A stretch of 64,000 bases of DNA from Paraburkholderia adhaesiva (GCF_021390575.1 NZ_JAJEJQ010000002.1:1612001-1676000); one strand, 5' to 3'. Positions 1 to 10,100 are shown, counted from the stretch's first letter. Translations and numbers: made by a program. The notes: generated by a model not told the origin, from the letters alone.

Positions 1-80
1 CGGTCAGCTCGCGCCAATCCGGTTGAAATCGATCGTATGACGCTCACGATCGCTGCCGCGTCCAACGGACAGCCCGAAGC

Positions 81-1523
81 TCATTTTCGTTCGTCGATCC
101 GCGACACTGGCGCAAGCGAAGCGGCCATATCCACCCAGCCGCCGCCCATCGCCTGATACACGCTGATCACCTGGTTATAGCGCGAGGCCTGCAGATTCGC
201 GAGCGAAAGCTCAGCGGAGAACAGATCGTTTTCGGACACCAGCACTTCGAGATAGCCGATCAACCCATCTTCGAATTTGAGCCGCGACAGCCTCGCATAT
301 TCACGTAGCGCATTGACACGCTCCTGCTGAAGATCAGTCTGCTCGACAGTTTTCTGTGAGCTGATCAGCGCATTGTTGGTGTCGTTGAACGCTCCCAGAA
401 CGGTCTGCACATAGATCAGTTCTGCCTGGCGCTTTAGCGCCTCTGCCGACTGCACCTGGCCGCCAATTGCGCCTGATGTGAATATCGGCCCGGCTACACC
501 GGCTGCGAGCGACCACGCCTGGGCCGGTCCAGAAAGGAAATCGCCGAAGGCAGTGCTGATGGAGCCCAGCGCGCCGGTCAGCGAAATGGTGGGATAGTAG
601 AGCGCGCGCGTGGCGCCGACATTCGCATTGGCGGCGATCAGGTTCTGTTCGGCTTGCAAGATGTCGGGGCGCCGCTCCAGTAACGTCGAAGGTAGATCCG
701 CCGGAACGAGGGGAAGCACCAGTTCGCTGACCGACTTGCCTCGCGGTATCGGCCCGGGATTACGCCCCAGCAGAACCGACATGCCATTTTCCACGATGGC
801 AATCTGCTGGTCGATGACAGGTATCGTGGTTTGCGCCAGCTTGTACTGCGAGCGCACCTGCGAAAGCTCCGTTTCGGACACGAGGCCATCCCTTTCGCGC
901 AACTCGAAAATGCGTAGCGTTTCGCGGAAATTATTCGCGGTGCCCTGCGCGATCTCGAGCTGCCTGTCGAGTCCGCGCAATGTTATGTAGCTCGTTGCCA
1001 CGCCCGTCACCAGCGATAGCACGACGCCACGCTGCGCCTGAACGCTTGCATAGACCTGCGCCTGCGCGGCTTCGTTCAGGCGTCTAACCCGACCAAACAG
1101 ATCGATTTGCCAGGAAGCGGACAACAGACCCTGATAGAGATCGAATACAGGATCGAGCGCGGGCGGCAGCGGTGGCATCCCGACCTGGCTCGTGCGATTG
1201 CGGCTCACGTTGGCGCCATAGTTGATCTGCGGCAGCGCCTGTGAACGCGAAGCGCGCAGCACGCCGAGGAACTGGTCGACGCGCGCTGCCGCGATGCGCA
1301 CGTCGCGATTATCGTGTAGTGCCGTTTGAATCAGATTGGTCAACACTGGATCGTCGAACTGCTCCCACCATGCCGTATCGACGACCCCTTCTGCCTCGCG
1401 CAAATCGATTCGCCACGTTGCCGGCACCTGCACGTCGGGGCGATGGTAATCGGGTCCCACCGTCATGCAGCCGGCAAGGCAAACGGTCGCGGCGGCAAGT
1501 GTCGCAAGCGTCAGCGTTCTCAT
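81..1523 (-). CDS. Outer-membrane efflux channel lipoprotein (OprM/NodT family)
   Basis: This is the outer-membrane component of a tripartite efflux pump, expected to trimerise into a channel that docks on the membrane-fusion protein. The chosen ATG at 1523 gives 480 aa and places a lipoprotein signal at the very N-terminus (MRTLTLATLAAATVCLAGC, lipobox LAGC, Cys19). It is followed by the family hallmark VGPDYHRP. Two outer-membrane-efflux (OEP) repeats fill the rest, with the usual Leu/Ala/Gln-rich helices. An upstream in-frame start at 1586 would bury the signal, so it was not used. The gene lies 64 bp downstream of the last Mrp gene on the same strand. Its pump partners (7199-10276 and 10273-11385) are therefore separated from it by seven antiporter genes. 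The family call is strong; the substrate is unknown. Confidence 0.93.
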   Translation of the reverse strand: MRTLTLATLAAATVCLAGCMTVGPDYHRPDVQVPATWRIDLREAEGVVDTAWWEQFDDPVLTNLIQTALHDNRDVRIAAARVDQFLGVLRASRSQALPQINYGANVSRNRTSQVGMPPLPPALDPVFDLYQGLLSASWQIDLFGRVRRLNEAAQAQVYASVQAQRGVVLSLVTGVATSYITLRGLDRQLEIAQGTANNFRETLRIFELRERDGLVSETELSQVRSQYKLAQTTIPVIDQQIAIVENGMSVLLGRNPGPIPRGKSVSELVLPLVPADLPSTLLERRPDILQAEQNLIAANANVGATRALYYPTISLTGALGSISTAFGDFLSGPAQAWSLAAGVAGPIFTSGAIGGQVQSAEALKRQAELIYVQTVLGAFNDTNNALISSQKTVEQTDLQQERVNALREYARLSRLKFEDGLIGYLEVLVSENDLFSAELSLANLQASRYNQVISVYQAMGGGWVDMAASLAPVSRIDERK

Positions 1524-1587
1524 GACGTACTCCATGTTCTCCAATCCGCCATGCACGACAGCAAGCGCGATCGTTGCGTCGCGCACA

Positions 1588-3222
1588 TCAGCCCGCCACC
1601 GTCAGCAGACCACCAAATAGCAGCACCGCCAGCAGCAAGGTCAGACACGACACGGACCATCGCCGCACAAGCGCATCGGTGATCCCAGTGACCCGCCCTG
1701 CCGCCCTGCAGACGCGTTGCAGTCCCTGCAAGAGGCCACCCACGTCGCCCGCTGCCACGGAGGGCAGCGACGTGCCCCATCGGTTCCAGCCGATGAAGAG
1801 CGCCACGCCCGCAATAACAGGCCAAAGCGCGGACCATAAAGCTGCGGGCGCCAGTGCGTCGGATAGCGTGCCAATCGGGATCTCCAGATACAGCACCCAT
1901 GGTGCGATCAGCGAGGTCAGCACCATCGCCAGCCATGCACCTGTGAGCGGTGCCAGAGTGCGTACATCGGAATCGGCAATCGACATTGCGTTCAGGCGGC
2001 GCACGAAATGAAGCATCAGCAGTGTGGTCGCGGCTGAAGACGCCAAAGCCAACGCCCCGACCAGACCACTATCCAGCAAGTCCTTGGTCGCGTATTTCGC
2101 CAGTGCGCCGCCCGTGAGTGGCAGTCCACCCAGTGCGAGGGCGACGAGAGCCGTGGGCACCTGCACAAGTCGCAGCACGCGAGCGCCCGAAAGCGCGACC
2201 ACGCCCACGGCCAGAAATAGCGTGCCCTTTACCAGCAGATGGTGTGCGGCGTAGTAAGCCGCCGCAACGACGGCGCCAGGATCGCCAGCGGCCAGCCCCA
2301 TGCCGATCACCGCGATCAGGAAGCCCATCTGGCTGACGCTCGAGTACGCGAGGACGATCTTCGGCGTGGATTGGGTGATGCCGATCGCCACACCGTAAAA
2401 CGCGCCGAACATGCCCAGCGCCGCCAGTGGGATGCCGATGTGCGGCCACGCGTCGTTGAACGGCAGCAAGCGCAGCAATGCAATGACGCTGGCTTTGATC
2501 ACCGCGCCGCTCAGCACGGCAGCCGCGGGAGTCGGCGCTGCGCCATAGGCATACGGCATCCAGAAATGCATCGGCACGAGCCCGGCCTTCATGCCGAGGC
2601 CAACCAGCAGCAAAAGGAGCGTCGTATCGCGCGAGGGCGAATGCGGCAAAGCGGCAGCTGCATCGCGTATCAGGAGGCTGCCGCCTGGCGTGGCCTGTGC
2701 CAGCAGGATCAAGCCTGCGAGCAGGAACGCCTCGGCAAGCAACGCGACGCCGAGATAAAGCGCGCTCGCATAGCGTGCATCGGGGCCGCCGCCCTGCAGC
2801 ACCAGGCCGCTCGCGCCGACGCTCAAGACGGCGAGCAGAAGATAAAACCCGATCAGATCCGCTGCCAGAAATACGCCCATGCAACCGGTCATGGCCATGA
2901 ACCAGCAGATGACAAACCCATCGATATTCCGGCGGCCCCGCAGATAGTGAAAGGCGAAGATCCCGCCGAAGATCCATAACAGCGCCGCCGTGCCGAGCAA
3001 CAACGCGCCCGGTAAATCGAGTGCGAAATACAAGGCGAAACGGCTCTGTCCCAGCACCAGCGGCTCGCCCCGGTGAGCGCCGATCGCCGTCGCCAACGCG
3101 GGCATCGGAGCGAACGCGAACCATGAAGGCAACCGTCGGCGAACACGCGCCGACGCGCAAGCCAGCAACATCAGCAACGGCAAGCCAACGGCTGTGGCCA
3201 TCAGAACCTGGGTGGTATTCAC
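1588..3222 (-). CDS. Mrp/complex I-like antiporter subunit, second D-type (NuoM/NuoN/MrpD family), key Glu missing
   Basis: This is a polytopic membrane protein (544 aa, about 14 hydrophobic segments) of the proton-conducting membrane transporter family shared by MrpA/MrpD and complex I NuoL/M/N. The GTG at 3222 overlaps the stop of the upstream mrpD by four bases (GTGA) and was preferred over a longer reading to 3501 that only shadows mrpD. The TM7-TM8 signatures are present: GMKAGLVPMHFWMP and VIKASVIALLRL, with both lysines. At the position where the neighbouring MrpD has Glu154 (YVALELL), this protein has Ala131 (YLLLAVL). That glutamate is the conserved TM5 residue of the family. The gene may replace the NuoL-like half of MrpA or act as a structural, non-pumping module; the sequence cannot decide. 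Confidence 0.85.
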   Translation of the reverse strand: MNTTQVLMATAVGLPLLMLLACASARVRRRLPSWFAFAPMPALATAIGAHRGEPLVLGQSRFALYFALDLPGALLLGTAALLWIFGGIFAFHYLRGRRNIDGFVICWFMAMTGCMGVFLAADLIGFYLLLAVLSVGASGLVLQGGGPDARYASALYLGVALLAEAFLLAGLILLAQATPGGSLLIRDAAAALPHSPSRDTTLLLLLVGLGMKAGLVPMHFWMPYAYGAAPTPAAAVLSGAVIKASVIALLRLLPFNDAWPHIGIPLAALGMFGAFYGVAIGITQSTPKIVLAYSSVSQMGFLIAVIGMGLAAGDPGAVVAAAYYAAHHLLVKGTLFLAVGVVALSGARVLRLVQVPTALVALALGGLPLTGGALAKYATKDLLDSGLVGALALASSAATTLLMLHFVRRLNAMSIADSDVRTLAPLTGAWLAMVLTSLIAPWVLYLEIPIGTLSDALAPAALWSALWPVIAGVALFIGWNRWGTSLPSVAAGDVGGLLQGLQRVCRAAGRVTGITDALVRRWSVSCLTLLLAVLLFGGLLTVAG

Positions 3223-4736
3223 GGCATCCCCGTCATCGGCATCGCCGTGCGGCCGATCTGCACCACGTTGACCGGCAGCAGCACCGCCAACCCTAACAGG
3301 AAGGAACACAGTGCGAGCGCCAGCACCGCCATCTGCTGATAACGGCGCACCTGCATTTTCGGCGACCAGCGGGGTGCCGCGGGCTCCATTGCGCGCACTA
3401 CCACGATGAATACGTAAATGCTGGTGAGCAAGCCACCAAGCAACATCACCAGCGCCCACCACCATTGCCCCGTCGAAAACGCGCTCGACAGCAGCAGCCA
3501 CTTCGCAAGAAAGCCCCCCGACGGCGGCAAGCCGATAAGCGTGGCGCCGGCCAGCGCGAAGGCCGTCACTGTCATCGGCAAGGCCTGCCCTGCGCCACGC
3601 AGGTCGGCCATGCGGTCATGACCCAGCGTGCCATAGATCAGCCCCGCAGCGAGAAACATGGCAGCCTTGGCGGTAGCGTGCGAGATGGCCTGCAACAAGC
3701 CGCCCGTGACCGCCTGGGTGCTGCCGTGCTGAGCCGCAGCGAGCGGAAACATCAGGAACAGATAGCCGATCTGGGCGACCGTCGAGTAAGCGATCAAAAG
3801 CTTCAGGCGCGCCTGGCGCAGCGCCACCACATTGCCGACTACGATCGCCATGGCACCGAGACCGGCAAGCAGTTGCGCGAAGGGGCTGCTCATGATGCCA
3901 GCGAATACATCGAACCAAAGCCGCACGACGACAAACCACGATCCTTTGATGACCAGCGCCGAAAGTAGCGCGCTCGCGGCGGCGGGCGCGCCAGCGTGCG
4001 CAGGCGGCAACCACAGGTGCAGCGGAAACAGTGCGGTTTTGGCGAGCATGCCGGCTGTCGTCAGCGCCACCGCAGCAAAGGCGACTGGCTGAGCATTAAT
4101 GCGCATGGCCAGCAACGCGATGTCCAGGGTGCCATAAGCGCCATAGAGCAGAAATACGCCCAGCAAATAAAGCATCGAACCGATCAACGCGAAGAGCAGA
4201 TAACGTAACGCTGCCTGCAATGTTTCGGCCCGTCCATCGAGAGACACGAGCGGAACACCCGCGAATGTCAGCAGTTCGAGCGCGACATAAAGCGTAAAGA
4301 TGTCCCCGCTTACGAACACCAGATTGAGCGCCCCCCAGACCGCGAGCAGCAACAGCCAGAAAGAGAACGGACCGCGCGCTTCGGTCTTGCCGGCCGGCGT
4401 GCCGAAATTGCCGTTGGCGTAGATCGCCACCGCGCCGATCACCACGGCAACCACCAGCATCATGCAGACCGACAATCCGTCTGCGCGAAGCATGACACCC
4501 AGCGGCGGAGACCATCCACCGAGCCGATACTGCAATGCGTCGCCTGACACGACCAGCCTTCGCGCTATCGCCAGCACGACGCCAAAACCGCAGACGATCG
4601 TCACCCACGATGCGCGTTGCGCACGGCGACCACCGAAGGTCAACCCGAACAGCATGCCGGCAACGGGCAACAACACGGCGAGCACCAATAGCAGGCCGCC
4701 TGGTGTTGCCCGCTCAGTGAGCGCCAGCACGCTCAC
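3219..4736 (-). CDS. mrpD: Mrp Na+/H+ antiporter subunit D
   Basis: This 505-aa integral membrane protein belongs to the proton-antiporter M family and is the ion-translocating subunit of a multisubunit monovalent cation/proton antiporter in the inner membrane. The conserved glutamate of TM5 is present (Glu154 in YVALELLTF). So are the TM7-8 motifs AKTALFPLHLWLPPAHAG and LLSALVIKGSWF and the TM8 stretch ISHATAKAAMFL with its His/Lys pair. The start is GTG at 4736, overlapping the mrpC stop by four bases. Its own stop overlaps the next gene by four bases, so translation is probably coupled along the whole E-F-G-B-C-D-D' set. Length matches usual MrpD (about 490-500 aa). Confidence 0.92.
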   Translation of the reverse strand: MSVLALTERATPGGLLLVLAVLLPVAGMLFGLTFGGRRAQRASWVTIVCGFGVVLAIARRLVVSGDALQYRLGGWSPPLGVMLRADGLSVCMMLVVAVVIGAVAIYANGNFGTPAGKTEARGPFSFWLLLLAVWGALNLVFVSGDIFTLYVALELLTFAGVPLVSLDGRAETLQAALRYLLFALIGSMLYLLGVFLLYGAYGTLDIALLAMRINAQPVAFAAVALTTAGMLAKTALFPLHLWLPPAHAGAPAAASALLSALVIKGSWFVVVRLWFDVFAGIMSSPFAQLLAGLGAMAIVVGNVVALRQARLKLLIAYSTVAQIGYLFLMFPLAAAQHGSTQAVTGGLLQAISHATAKAAMFLAAGLIYGTLGHDRMADLRGAGQALPMTVTAFALAGATLIGLPPSGGFLAKWLLLSSAFSTGQWWWALVMLLGGLLTSIYVFIVVVRAMEPAAPRWSPKMQVRRYQQMAVLALALCSFLLGLAVLLPVNVVQIGRTAMPMTGMP

Positions 4737-5083
4737 CTGGCCCCCACATCGGCGGCGTCTTGCCCGGACGTGGCATCGCCATCGCTGGACAGAGAGATCG
4801 AGCCGGTCTGCGCGAACCAGCGCAGTATGAGCGCGACCGCCAACGCGGAAGCGGCGAACGACACGACAATCGCCGTGATCAACAGCGCCTGCGGCACCGG
4901 ATCGCCGGGCATGCCGGCAGCCGCCCCTCGCTGTGCGATAACGCCACAGACCAGGAAAACGCCGTTGCCCGTGAGGTTAAAGGCAAGCACCTTGCGCAAG
5001 GGCTGCGGGTTGACGATCAGGCCATACAGGCCAAGACCCACCAGAGCGGCGGCGGTCAAGGCGAACCACTGGGATACGTTCAT
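4733..5083 (-). CDS. mrpC: Mrp Na+/H+ antiporter subunit C (NuoK-like)
   Basis: This small three-helix protein (116 aa) is homologous to complex I NuoK. It carries the MrpC pattern GLYGLIVNPQPLRKVLAFNL followed by a segment rich in Gly/Val, and the conserved DPVPQALLITAIVVSFA stretch that marks MrpC in all Mrp operons. The ATG at 5083 overlaps the stop of the A'B gene by four bases (ATGA). The long upstream extension of the frame to 5344 is out-of-frame shadow of that gene. The C-terminal 20 residues are polar and probably cytoplasmic. Confidence 0.92.
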   Translation of the reverse strand: MNVSQWFALTAAALVGLGLYGLIVNPQPLRKVLAFNLTGNGVFLVCGVIAQRGAAAGMPGDPVPQALLITAIVVSFAASALAVALILRWFAQTGSISLSSDGDATSGQDAADVGAR

Positions 5084-6024
5084 GTGCGAACCTCCGGTCG
5101 TTGGGGCGGCCCGATCAGCAGGAGTACCAGGGTTACGGCGAGCGATGGCAGCAGCGCGGCTTCGATGACGATGATCCACGGTTTCGCCCAACCTTCCGGA
5201 TACGCAAGAAATGCCCCCGCCATGACGGCACCGAGCAGGCCAATCGCGATGAAGACTGCCGGTCCGGCAATCAACACCACACGCAGCCGGCGACGACTGA
5301 TGGCAGGCGCATCGCGCAAACCGGACATCATGACGAGCAGCCACATCGCCGCGATCACCGTGGCGCCCTGGAATTTGCCGCCGGGATGATCGGCGCCTAC
5401 CCAGAAAATGTAGATGCCGATCACGACGCCAACGGGTGGCAAGACGCGCGCCAGATACACCAGAATGTCGTTCGGACCGACCACCTGCGCGGGTCGTGGC
5501 CTGCCGCCCCAGCAGTGGTCCGGCGTCAGCGACCAGACACCGACCACACCGAACAGCAGCGCGATCGCTTCGAGCAACGTATCGATCGCGCGAAACGACA
5601 TCAGGACCGCGGTGATCGGGTTACCGACGCCAATCGATCCGATGTGCTGTGCCACTTCGGGCGCCAGCGTCGGAGCCGGTTCCGGCAAATGCAGAAGGCA
5701 CGCGGCGATGACAACGGCGACAGCCGTGGCGGCGATGGCCGCCGCAACACGCATCGCGAGGCCTGGCGCTTCGGCGCGGGCCGCCGCTTCCGTCGGGTGC
5801 AAACGAGGCGCCGCGTCGATCAGCAACGCGCCGGTCAAGCCTGCACCGATGGCTGCTTCGGTCAACGCTACGTCGACTGCATGAAGCACCAGCCAGGCCA
5901 GCGTAAGCAGCAAGCCATAAGGAATGAACCCGGCTACCGCGGCGAAGGTGTCGCGCACGACAACGGTCCATGTCGCGAGCACGAGTAACAGGATGCCAAT
6001 GCCCACCGAGATTGCGAAAGTCAC
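5080..6024 (-). CDS. Fused MrpA C-terminal (MbhD/MbhE-like) and MrpB subunit of Mrp antiporter
   Basis: The protein (314 aa) joins three membrane modules that are separate or differently fused elsewhere. Residues about 1-70 are MbhD/DUF4040-like (RDTFAAVAGFIPYGLLLTLA followed by VDVALTEAAIGAGLTG). Residues about 120-165 are MbhE-like (NPITAVLMSFRAIDTLLEAI). Residues about 185-310 are an MrpB domain (PNDILVYLARVLPPVG and GADHPGGKFQGATVIAA). In classical Mrp operons the first two modules form the C-terminal end of the large MrpA protein. Here the N-terminal NuoL-like portion of MrpA is absent. GTG start at 6024 overlaps the mrpG stop; the stop overlaps mrpC. The arrangement resembles the antiporter half of archaeal membrane-bound hydrogenase clusters more than the Bacillus operon. 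Confidence 0.88.
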   Translation of the reverse strand: MTFAISVGIGILLLVLATWTVVVRDTFAAVAGFIPYGLLLTLAWLVLHAVDVALTEAAIGAGLTGALLIDAAPRLHPTEAAARAEAPGLAMRVAAAIAATAVAVVIAACLLHLPEPAPTLAPEVAQHIGSIGVGNPITAVLMSFRAIDTLLEAIALLFGVVGVWSLTPDHCWGGRPRPAQVVGPNDILVYLARVLPPVGVVIGIYIFWVGADHPGGKFQGATVIAAMWLLVMMSGLRDAPAISRRRLRVVLIAGPAVFIAIGLLGAVMAGAFLAYPEGWAKPWIIVIEAALLPSLAVTLVLLLIGPPQRPEVRT

Positions 6025-6314
6025 GGACGTGTCTCCTGCCGGCGCGCGGCGCGCGCAATGAGCTGCGACACCTCGGACGACGTCAGCAGTACCAGCAGCC
6101 AGACCACGATCAGCTTGAGGGCGACCGTGACATGACCGGCCTGCGGCAACAGCCCTAACACCACCATTCCCAGCCCGAGATTATCGGCCTTGGTTAGCGC
6201 GTGCAGCCGGGTATAGGTATCAGGAAACCGCAACAACCCGACCGTGCCCGCCACCAGGAAGAAAATGCCCGCAAGCATGGCCACGATCGTGAAGACATCG
6301 GCGAAGGTTTTCAT
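6021..6314 (-). CDS. mrpG: Mrp Na+/H+ antiporter subunit G
   Basis: This 97-aa membrane protein has three predicted helices and the MrpG signature GLLRFPDTYTRLHALTKADN, which is almost invariant in MrpG/MnhG/PhaG proteins. The ATG at 6314 overlaps the mrpF stop by four bases, and the stop overlaps the GTG of the next gene. MrpG is a small structural subunit needed for assembly of the antiporter complex. Length is within the usual 95-125 aa. Confidence 0.93.
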   Translation of the reverse strand: MKTFADVFTIVAMLAGIFFLVAGTVGLLRFPDTYTRLHALTKADNLGLGMVVLGLLPQAGHVTVALKLIVVWLLVLLTSSEVSQLIARAARRQETRP

Positions 6315-6595
6315 TTCCGGTCCTCGTTCTGCGTGACGCCTTCTGCCGGCCGGTCGGACTTGACGAAGGCAACTGACGCAAACGCCGCGAGCAGGGCCAA
6401 CGTCAATGCGACGTCGACAACGGCGTCCACGCCACTCGCGGTGCCTACCAGCAGCAGGACCGCAATGCCGCCCGTACCGAACAGCTGGGCGGCCATCATG
6501 CGGTCGGCTCGCGTTGGACCGCGCAGTACGCTCAACAACCCCACGGCAACCATTAACAGCACCACGCCGGACACGGCTATCAGCACGTCAGCCAT
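6311..6595 (-). CDS. mrpF: Mrp Na+/H+ antiporter subunit F
   Basis: This 94-aa protein has three hydrophobic helices and the MrpF core RGPTRADRMMAAQLFGTGGI followed by a helix carrying VDAVVDVALTLALLAAFASV. The family shows GP-x-x-x-DR-x-x-A-x-x-x-x-G in the same place. The ATG at 6595 lies inside the end of mrpE (eight-base overlap) and its stop overlaps mrpG. It is a structural subunit of the inner-membrane antiporter. Confidence 0.92.
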   Translation of the reverse strand: MADVLIAVSGVVLLMVAVGLLSVLRGPTRADRMMAAQLFGTGGIAVLLLVGTASGVDAVVDVALTLALLAAFASVAFVKSDRPAEGVTQNEDRK

Positions 6596-7115
6596 CTCGC
6601 TCCCCCTTGGTCAATGCGCCAGTCAGGCGCCGCTCTTCGTCCGCCATCTGTTCGGCAATGGGTTGCTCAACGTCCAGGCAGTGGTAAACGAGCCCATCCG
6701 CAGTGTCGTCAACGGGAAGGGAGCCCGGCAAGAGACTGGTGATGATGGCAAACACATTGCGCGCCATGCCCGGCGGAAAACCGGTTCGATAAACGACGGT
6801 GCCCGCCTGCAAAGGCAGGCGTGGGTGCAATGCACGTCGTGCCACGTCGATTCCCGCCAGCAGCGACTGCGCGAGGAAATGCGGCGCAAAGACCAGCAAC
6901 GCGCCGAGGCGCAACTGCCCTTCGCGCGGCGGGAGAAGACGCAGGCTCATATGCGTCGCGACGAGGGTCGCGATCAGGCCACACGCGAGATCGGCTGGAT
7001 TCACGCTTGGCATCAAGATGATCCAGAGCGTCAGAAAGCACAGCGCGCGGGACAGCACGATGCGCCATCGCGAACGCAAATCGAGCAGGAACGCCCGGAG
7101 CGATGTTGTCCACAT
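6588..7115 (-). CDS. mrpE: Mrp Na+/H+ antiporter subunit E
   Basis: The 175-aa protein is MrpE/MnhE-like, with two N-terminal helices (LCFLTLWIILMPSVNPADLACGL region) and a soluble C-terminal half. The conserved tract QAGTVVYRTGFPPGMARNVF leads into ITSLLPGSLPVDD, where family members read ITLTPGT-hydrophobic-VDV. It is the first antiporter gene of the run. The 83 bp separating its ATG (7115) from the RND pump stop (7199) hold no clear terminator or promoter, consistent with one transcript. MrpE affects complex assembly and activity and is the least conserved subunit. Confidence 0.88.
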   Translation of the reverse strand: MWTTSLRAFLLDLRSRWRIVLSRALCFLTLWIILMPSVNPADLACGLIATLVATHMSLRLLPPREGQLRLGALLVFAPHFLAQSLLAGIDVARRALHPRLPLQAGTVVYRTGFPPGMARNVFAIITSLLPGSLPVDDTADGLVYHCLDVEQPIAEQMADEERRLTGALTKGERDG

Positions 7116-7198
7116 GAGAGACGCACGCCTCCTCTATCGAATACCCGGCGACCGTAACCACTTCGGTCGTCGCCAGGGCAGCGCGCCGGCCACAGCGC

Positions 7199-10100
7199 TT
7201 ACGTCGATCCGCCAGCCGCACCAGAAACCGGCAACGCCGGTCGATCACTCTTGCCGAACACCACCATGTACAGCGCCGGCAGAAACACCAGCGTCAACAG
7301 CGTCGCGACCAGCAGTCCACCCATGATCGCAAAGGCCATCGCACCCCAGAACACGGTCGGCGCGATTGGGATCAGTCCGAGCACGGTCGAGATCGACGTC
7401 AGCATCATCGGCCGAATGCGCGAAGTGCCTGAGGCAACAACGGCCTCAAGCACGCCCATGCCCTCACGGCGATTGGTGTCGATCTGCACGATCAGGATCA
7501 GCCCGTTCTTGGCGATCATGCCGATCAACGCGAGAATGCCCAGAATCGCGACGAAGCCAAGCGGCCGGTTCGAGACCAGCAGCGCCAGCACGACGCCGAT
7601 CAGCCCCAATGGCAACACCGAAACCACCATGGCCAAGCGCTTGAAGCTCACCAGCAGCACCATCATGCTCGTCAGCATCAGCACGATCATTAGTGGCACG
7701 ACGGCAAACACCGATGCCTGGGATGCCGAACTTTCCTCGTACAGACCACCGGTTTCTATCTTGTAGCCCTTGGGCAGCTTCGCCTTGAACCCGGCGATCT
7801 TCGGCGCGAGTTTCGCGACGACTTCGTCAGGAAGCACGCCATGTGTCACGTCCGCGCGCACAGTGAGTGTCGGTATGCGGTTGCGCCGCCATATCAGGGG
7901 TGACTCCTGGTCCTCGGTAAACGTCGCGAACTGGCTGAGCGGAACCATTCGGCCGCTCGGCGTCGGCACCTGCAACGTGCCCAGCGTCTGTACTGTGAGG
8001 GGACTCTCTTGCGCAGCCCGCGCTACGACATTGACCAGATAGATGTCGTCACGGATCTGCGTGATCGGCGTGCCGGTAATGATGGTGTTCATAACCGTCG
8101 CGAGCGCCGCAGTGCTGACGCCGAGCTGGCGCGCTTCATCCTGGTTGATGTGAATCCGGATCTGCCGGGCCGGCTCCATCCAGTCGAAGTTGACGTAGCG
8201 ACTCCGCTCGTCGGAACCCACGATACCGGCGAGATCGAGCGCGATGCCACGCACTCGCGCGGGATCGGGACCCGACACGCGATACTGAAGCGGCCATCCC
8301 ACTGGCGGCCCCAGTTCCAGCGGGGACACGCGAGCAATCACGCCGGGAAACCGTTCGCTCAGTATCTTCTCCAGCTTCAGTTGCAGCCGGTCGCGTGCGG
8401 CCACATCCTTGGCGACTACGATGATCTGCGCGAAAAACGGATTGGGCAGTTGGACATTCAGCGTGAGGATGAAGCGAATGGCGCCGCGACCCACATAACT
8501 GCTGAAGTGATCGACATCGGGATCGCCCTTCAAAATAGCTTCGATCTGCGCGACCTGCGCCTCGGTGGCATGGATCGATGCGTTCTGGCGCAACGTGAGG
8601 TCCACCGTCAATTCAGAGCGGTCGGACGCGGGAAAGAACTGCTGAGGCACGAACCGAAGCAGGAAGATCGATACAACGAACGCCGCCAGCGTGACGGCAA
8701 TCGTCAGCCACCTCATCCGCAGCGCCGCGCGCAGGAACCGGTTATAGGCCCTGAGTACCTTGCCGGGCTTCGCCGGCTCCTTGCTTGCCTTGGGCGCCTT
8801 CAGGATGGCCTGACCGACGAGCGGCGAGAAAACCACCGCGCCAAACCACGACACGAGCAGCGCAATCGCGACCACGGCGAAGATCGAGAACGTGTACTCG
8901 CCCGCCGAACTCTTCGCGAAGCCAATCGGCACGAAGCTGGAAATCGTGACGAGCGTGCCGACGAGCATCGGCGCCGCCAGTGTCCGGTAAGCGAAAGTCG
9001 CAGCCTGGTCCTTGCTGTCGCCAGCCGCGAGGCGGTTGATCATGGCGTCGACCGTCGTCATGGCGTCGTCGACCAGCAGCGTCAACGCGATGATCAGCGC
9101 ACCCAGCGACACCCGGTGCAGGTCGATGTGCACCAGGTCCATGATCGCAAATACGATAGCCAGCGTGAGCGGGATCGACAGCGCCACCACCATCCCCGGC
9201 CGTATGCCCAGACTCACGAAACTGCACACCAGGATAATCGCAATGGCCTGCCAGAGCGAGGCCATGAAGTCGTTGATTGCGACATCGACGGTATCGGCCT
9301 GATTGGCGACCAGGGACGGCTCGATGCCCACGGGCAGGTTCGCGGTAATGTCGGCCATTTCGGCCTTCAGGTTGCGGCCGAGCGCCAGGATGTCGCCCGA
9401 ATCGCGCATGGCGATTGCAAGTCCGATCGCCGGCTTGCCGTTGACACGGAACATCGGTTGCGGCGGATCCGAGAAACCGCGCCTCACAGTCGCGATATCG
9501 CCAAGGCGAACGATGCGGCCCGCCAAAACAAGATTCACATTTTCGATGTCGCGTTCGGAATCGAAAGCACCGCTCACCCTGAAGAACGCCCGCTCCTGCC
9601 CGGTTTGCAGTACGCCGGCCGGCCTGATGACATTTTGCGCGGTCAATGCCCCGACGATGGTCGGGTAGTCCAGACGCAGCCCGGCCAGACGGCTGGTCGA
9701 GAATTCGATGTAAATCTGTTCGTCCTGCGCGCCGAGGACCTCGATCTTCGAAACGTCCGGCACCAGCAGCAAACGTGAGCGAATGGCTTCGACGTGATCG
9801 CGCAACTCGCGCATGCTGTAGCCGTCTGCCGTGAACGCGTAGATGATGCCGTAGGTGTTGCCGAAGTCGTCATTGAAGAACGGGCCAACGGTCCCCGCCG
9901 GCAGCGATTGCTGCATATCGCCAACGTTCTTGCGAACCTGATACCAGATGTCGGGGACTTCGCGAGGTGGCGTCGATTGCAGCAGATCGACGAAGATCGT
10001 TGTTTGGCCCGCCGTCGTGAAGCTGCGAATGCGGTCTACGTGGCGAGTCTCCTGCAACGTGCGCTCGAGCCGCTCGGTTAGCTGGGAAAGCGTGTCGTCG

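Noticed and set aside
4..84. 26-codon frame with ATGA overlap to the outer-membrane channel gene
   Set aside because: Too short, no pattern, and the overlap is a common chance feature in GC-rich DNA.
8009..9778. 589-codon plus-strand frame opposite the RND gene
   Set aside because: Antisense shadow of a high-GC gene with unnatural composition and no RBS.
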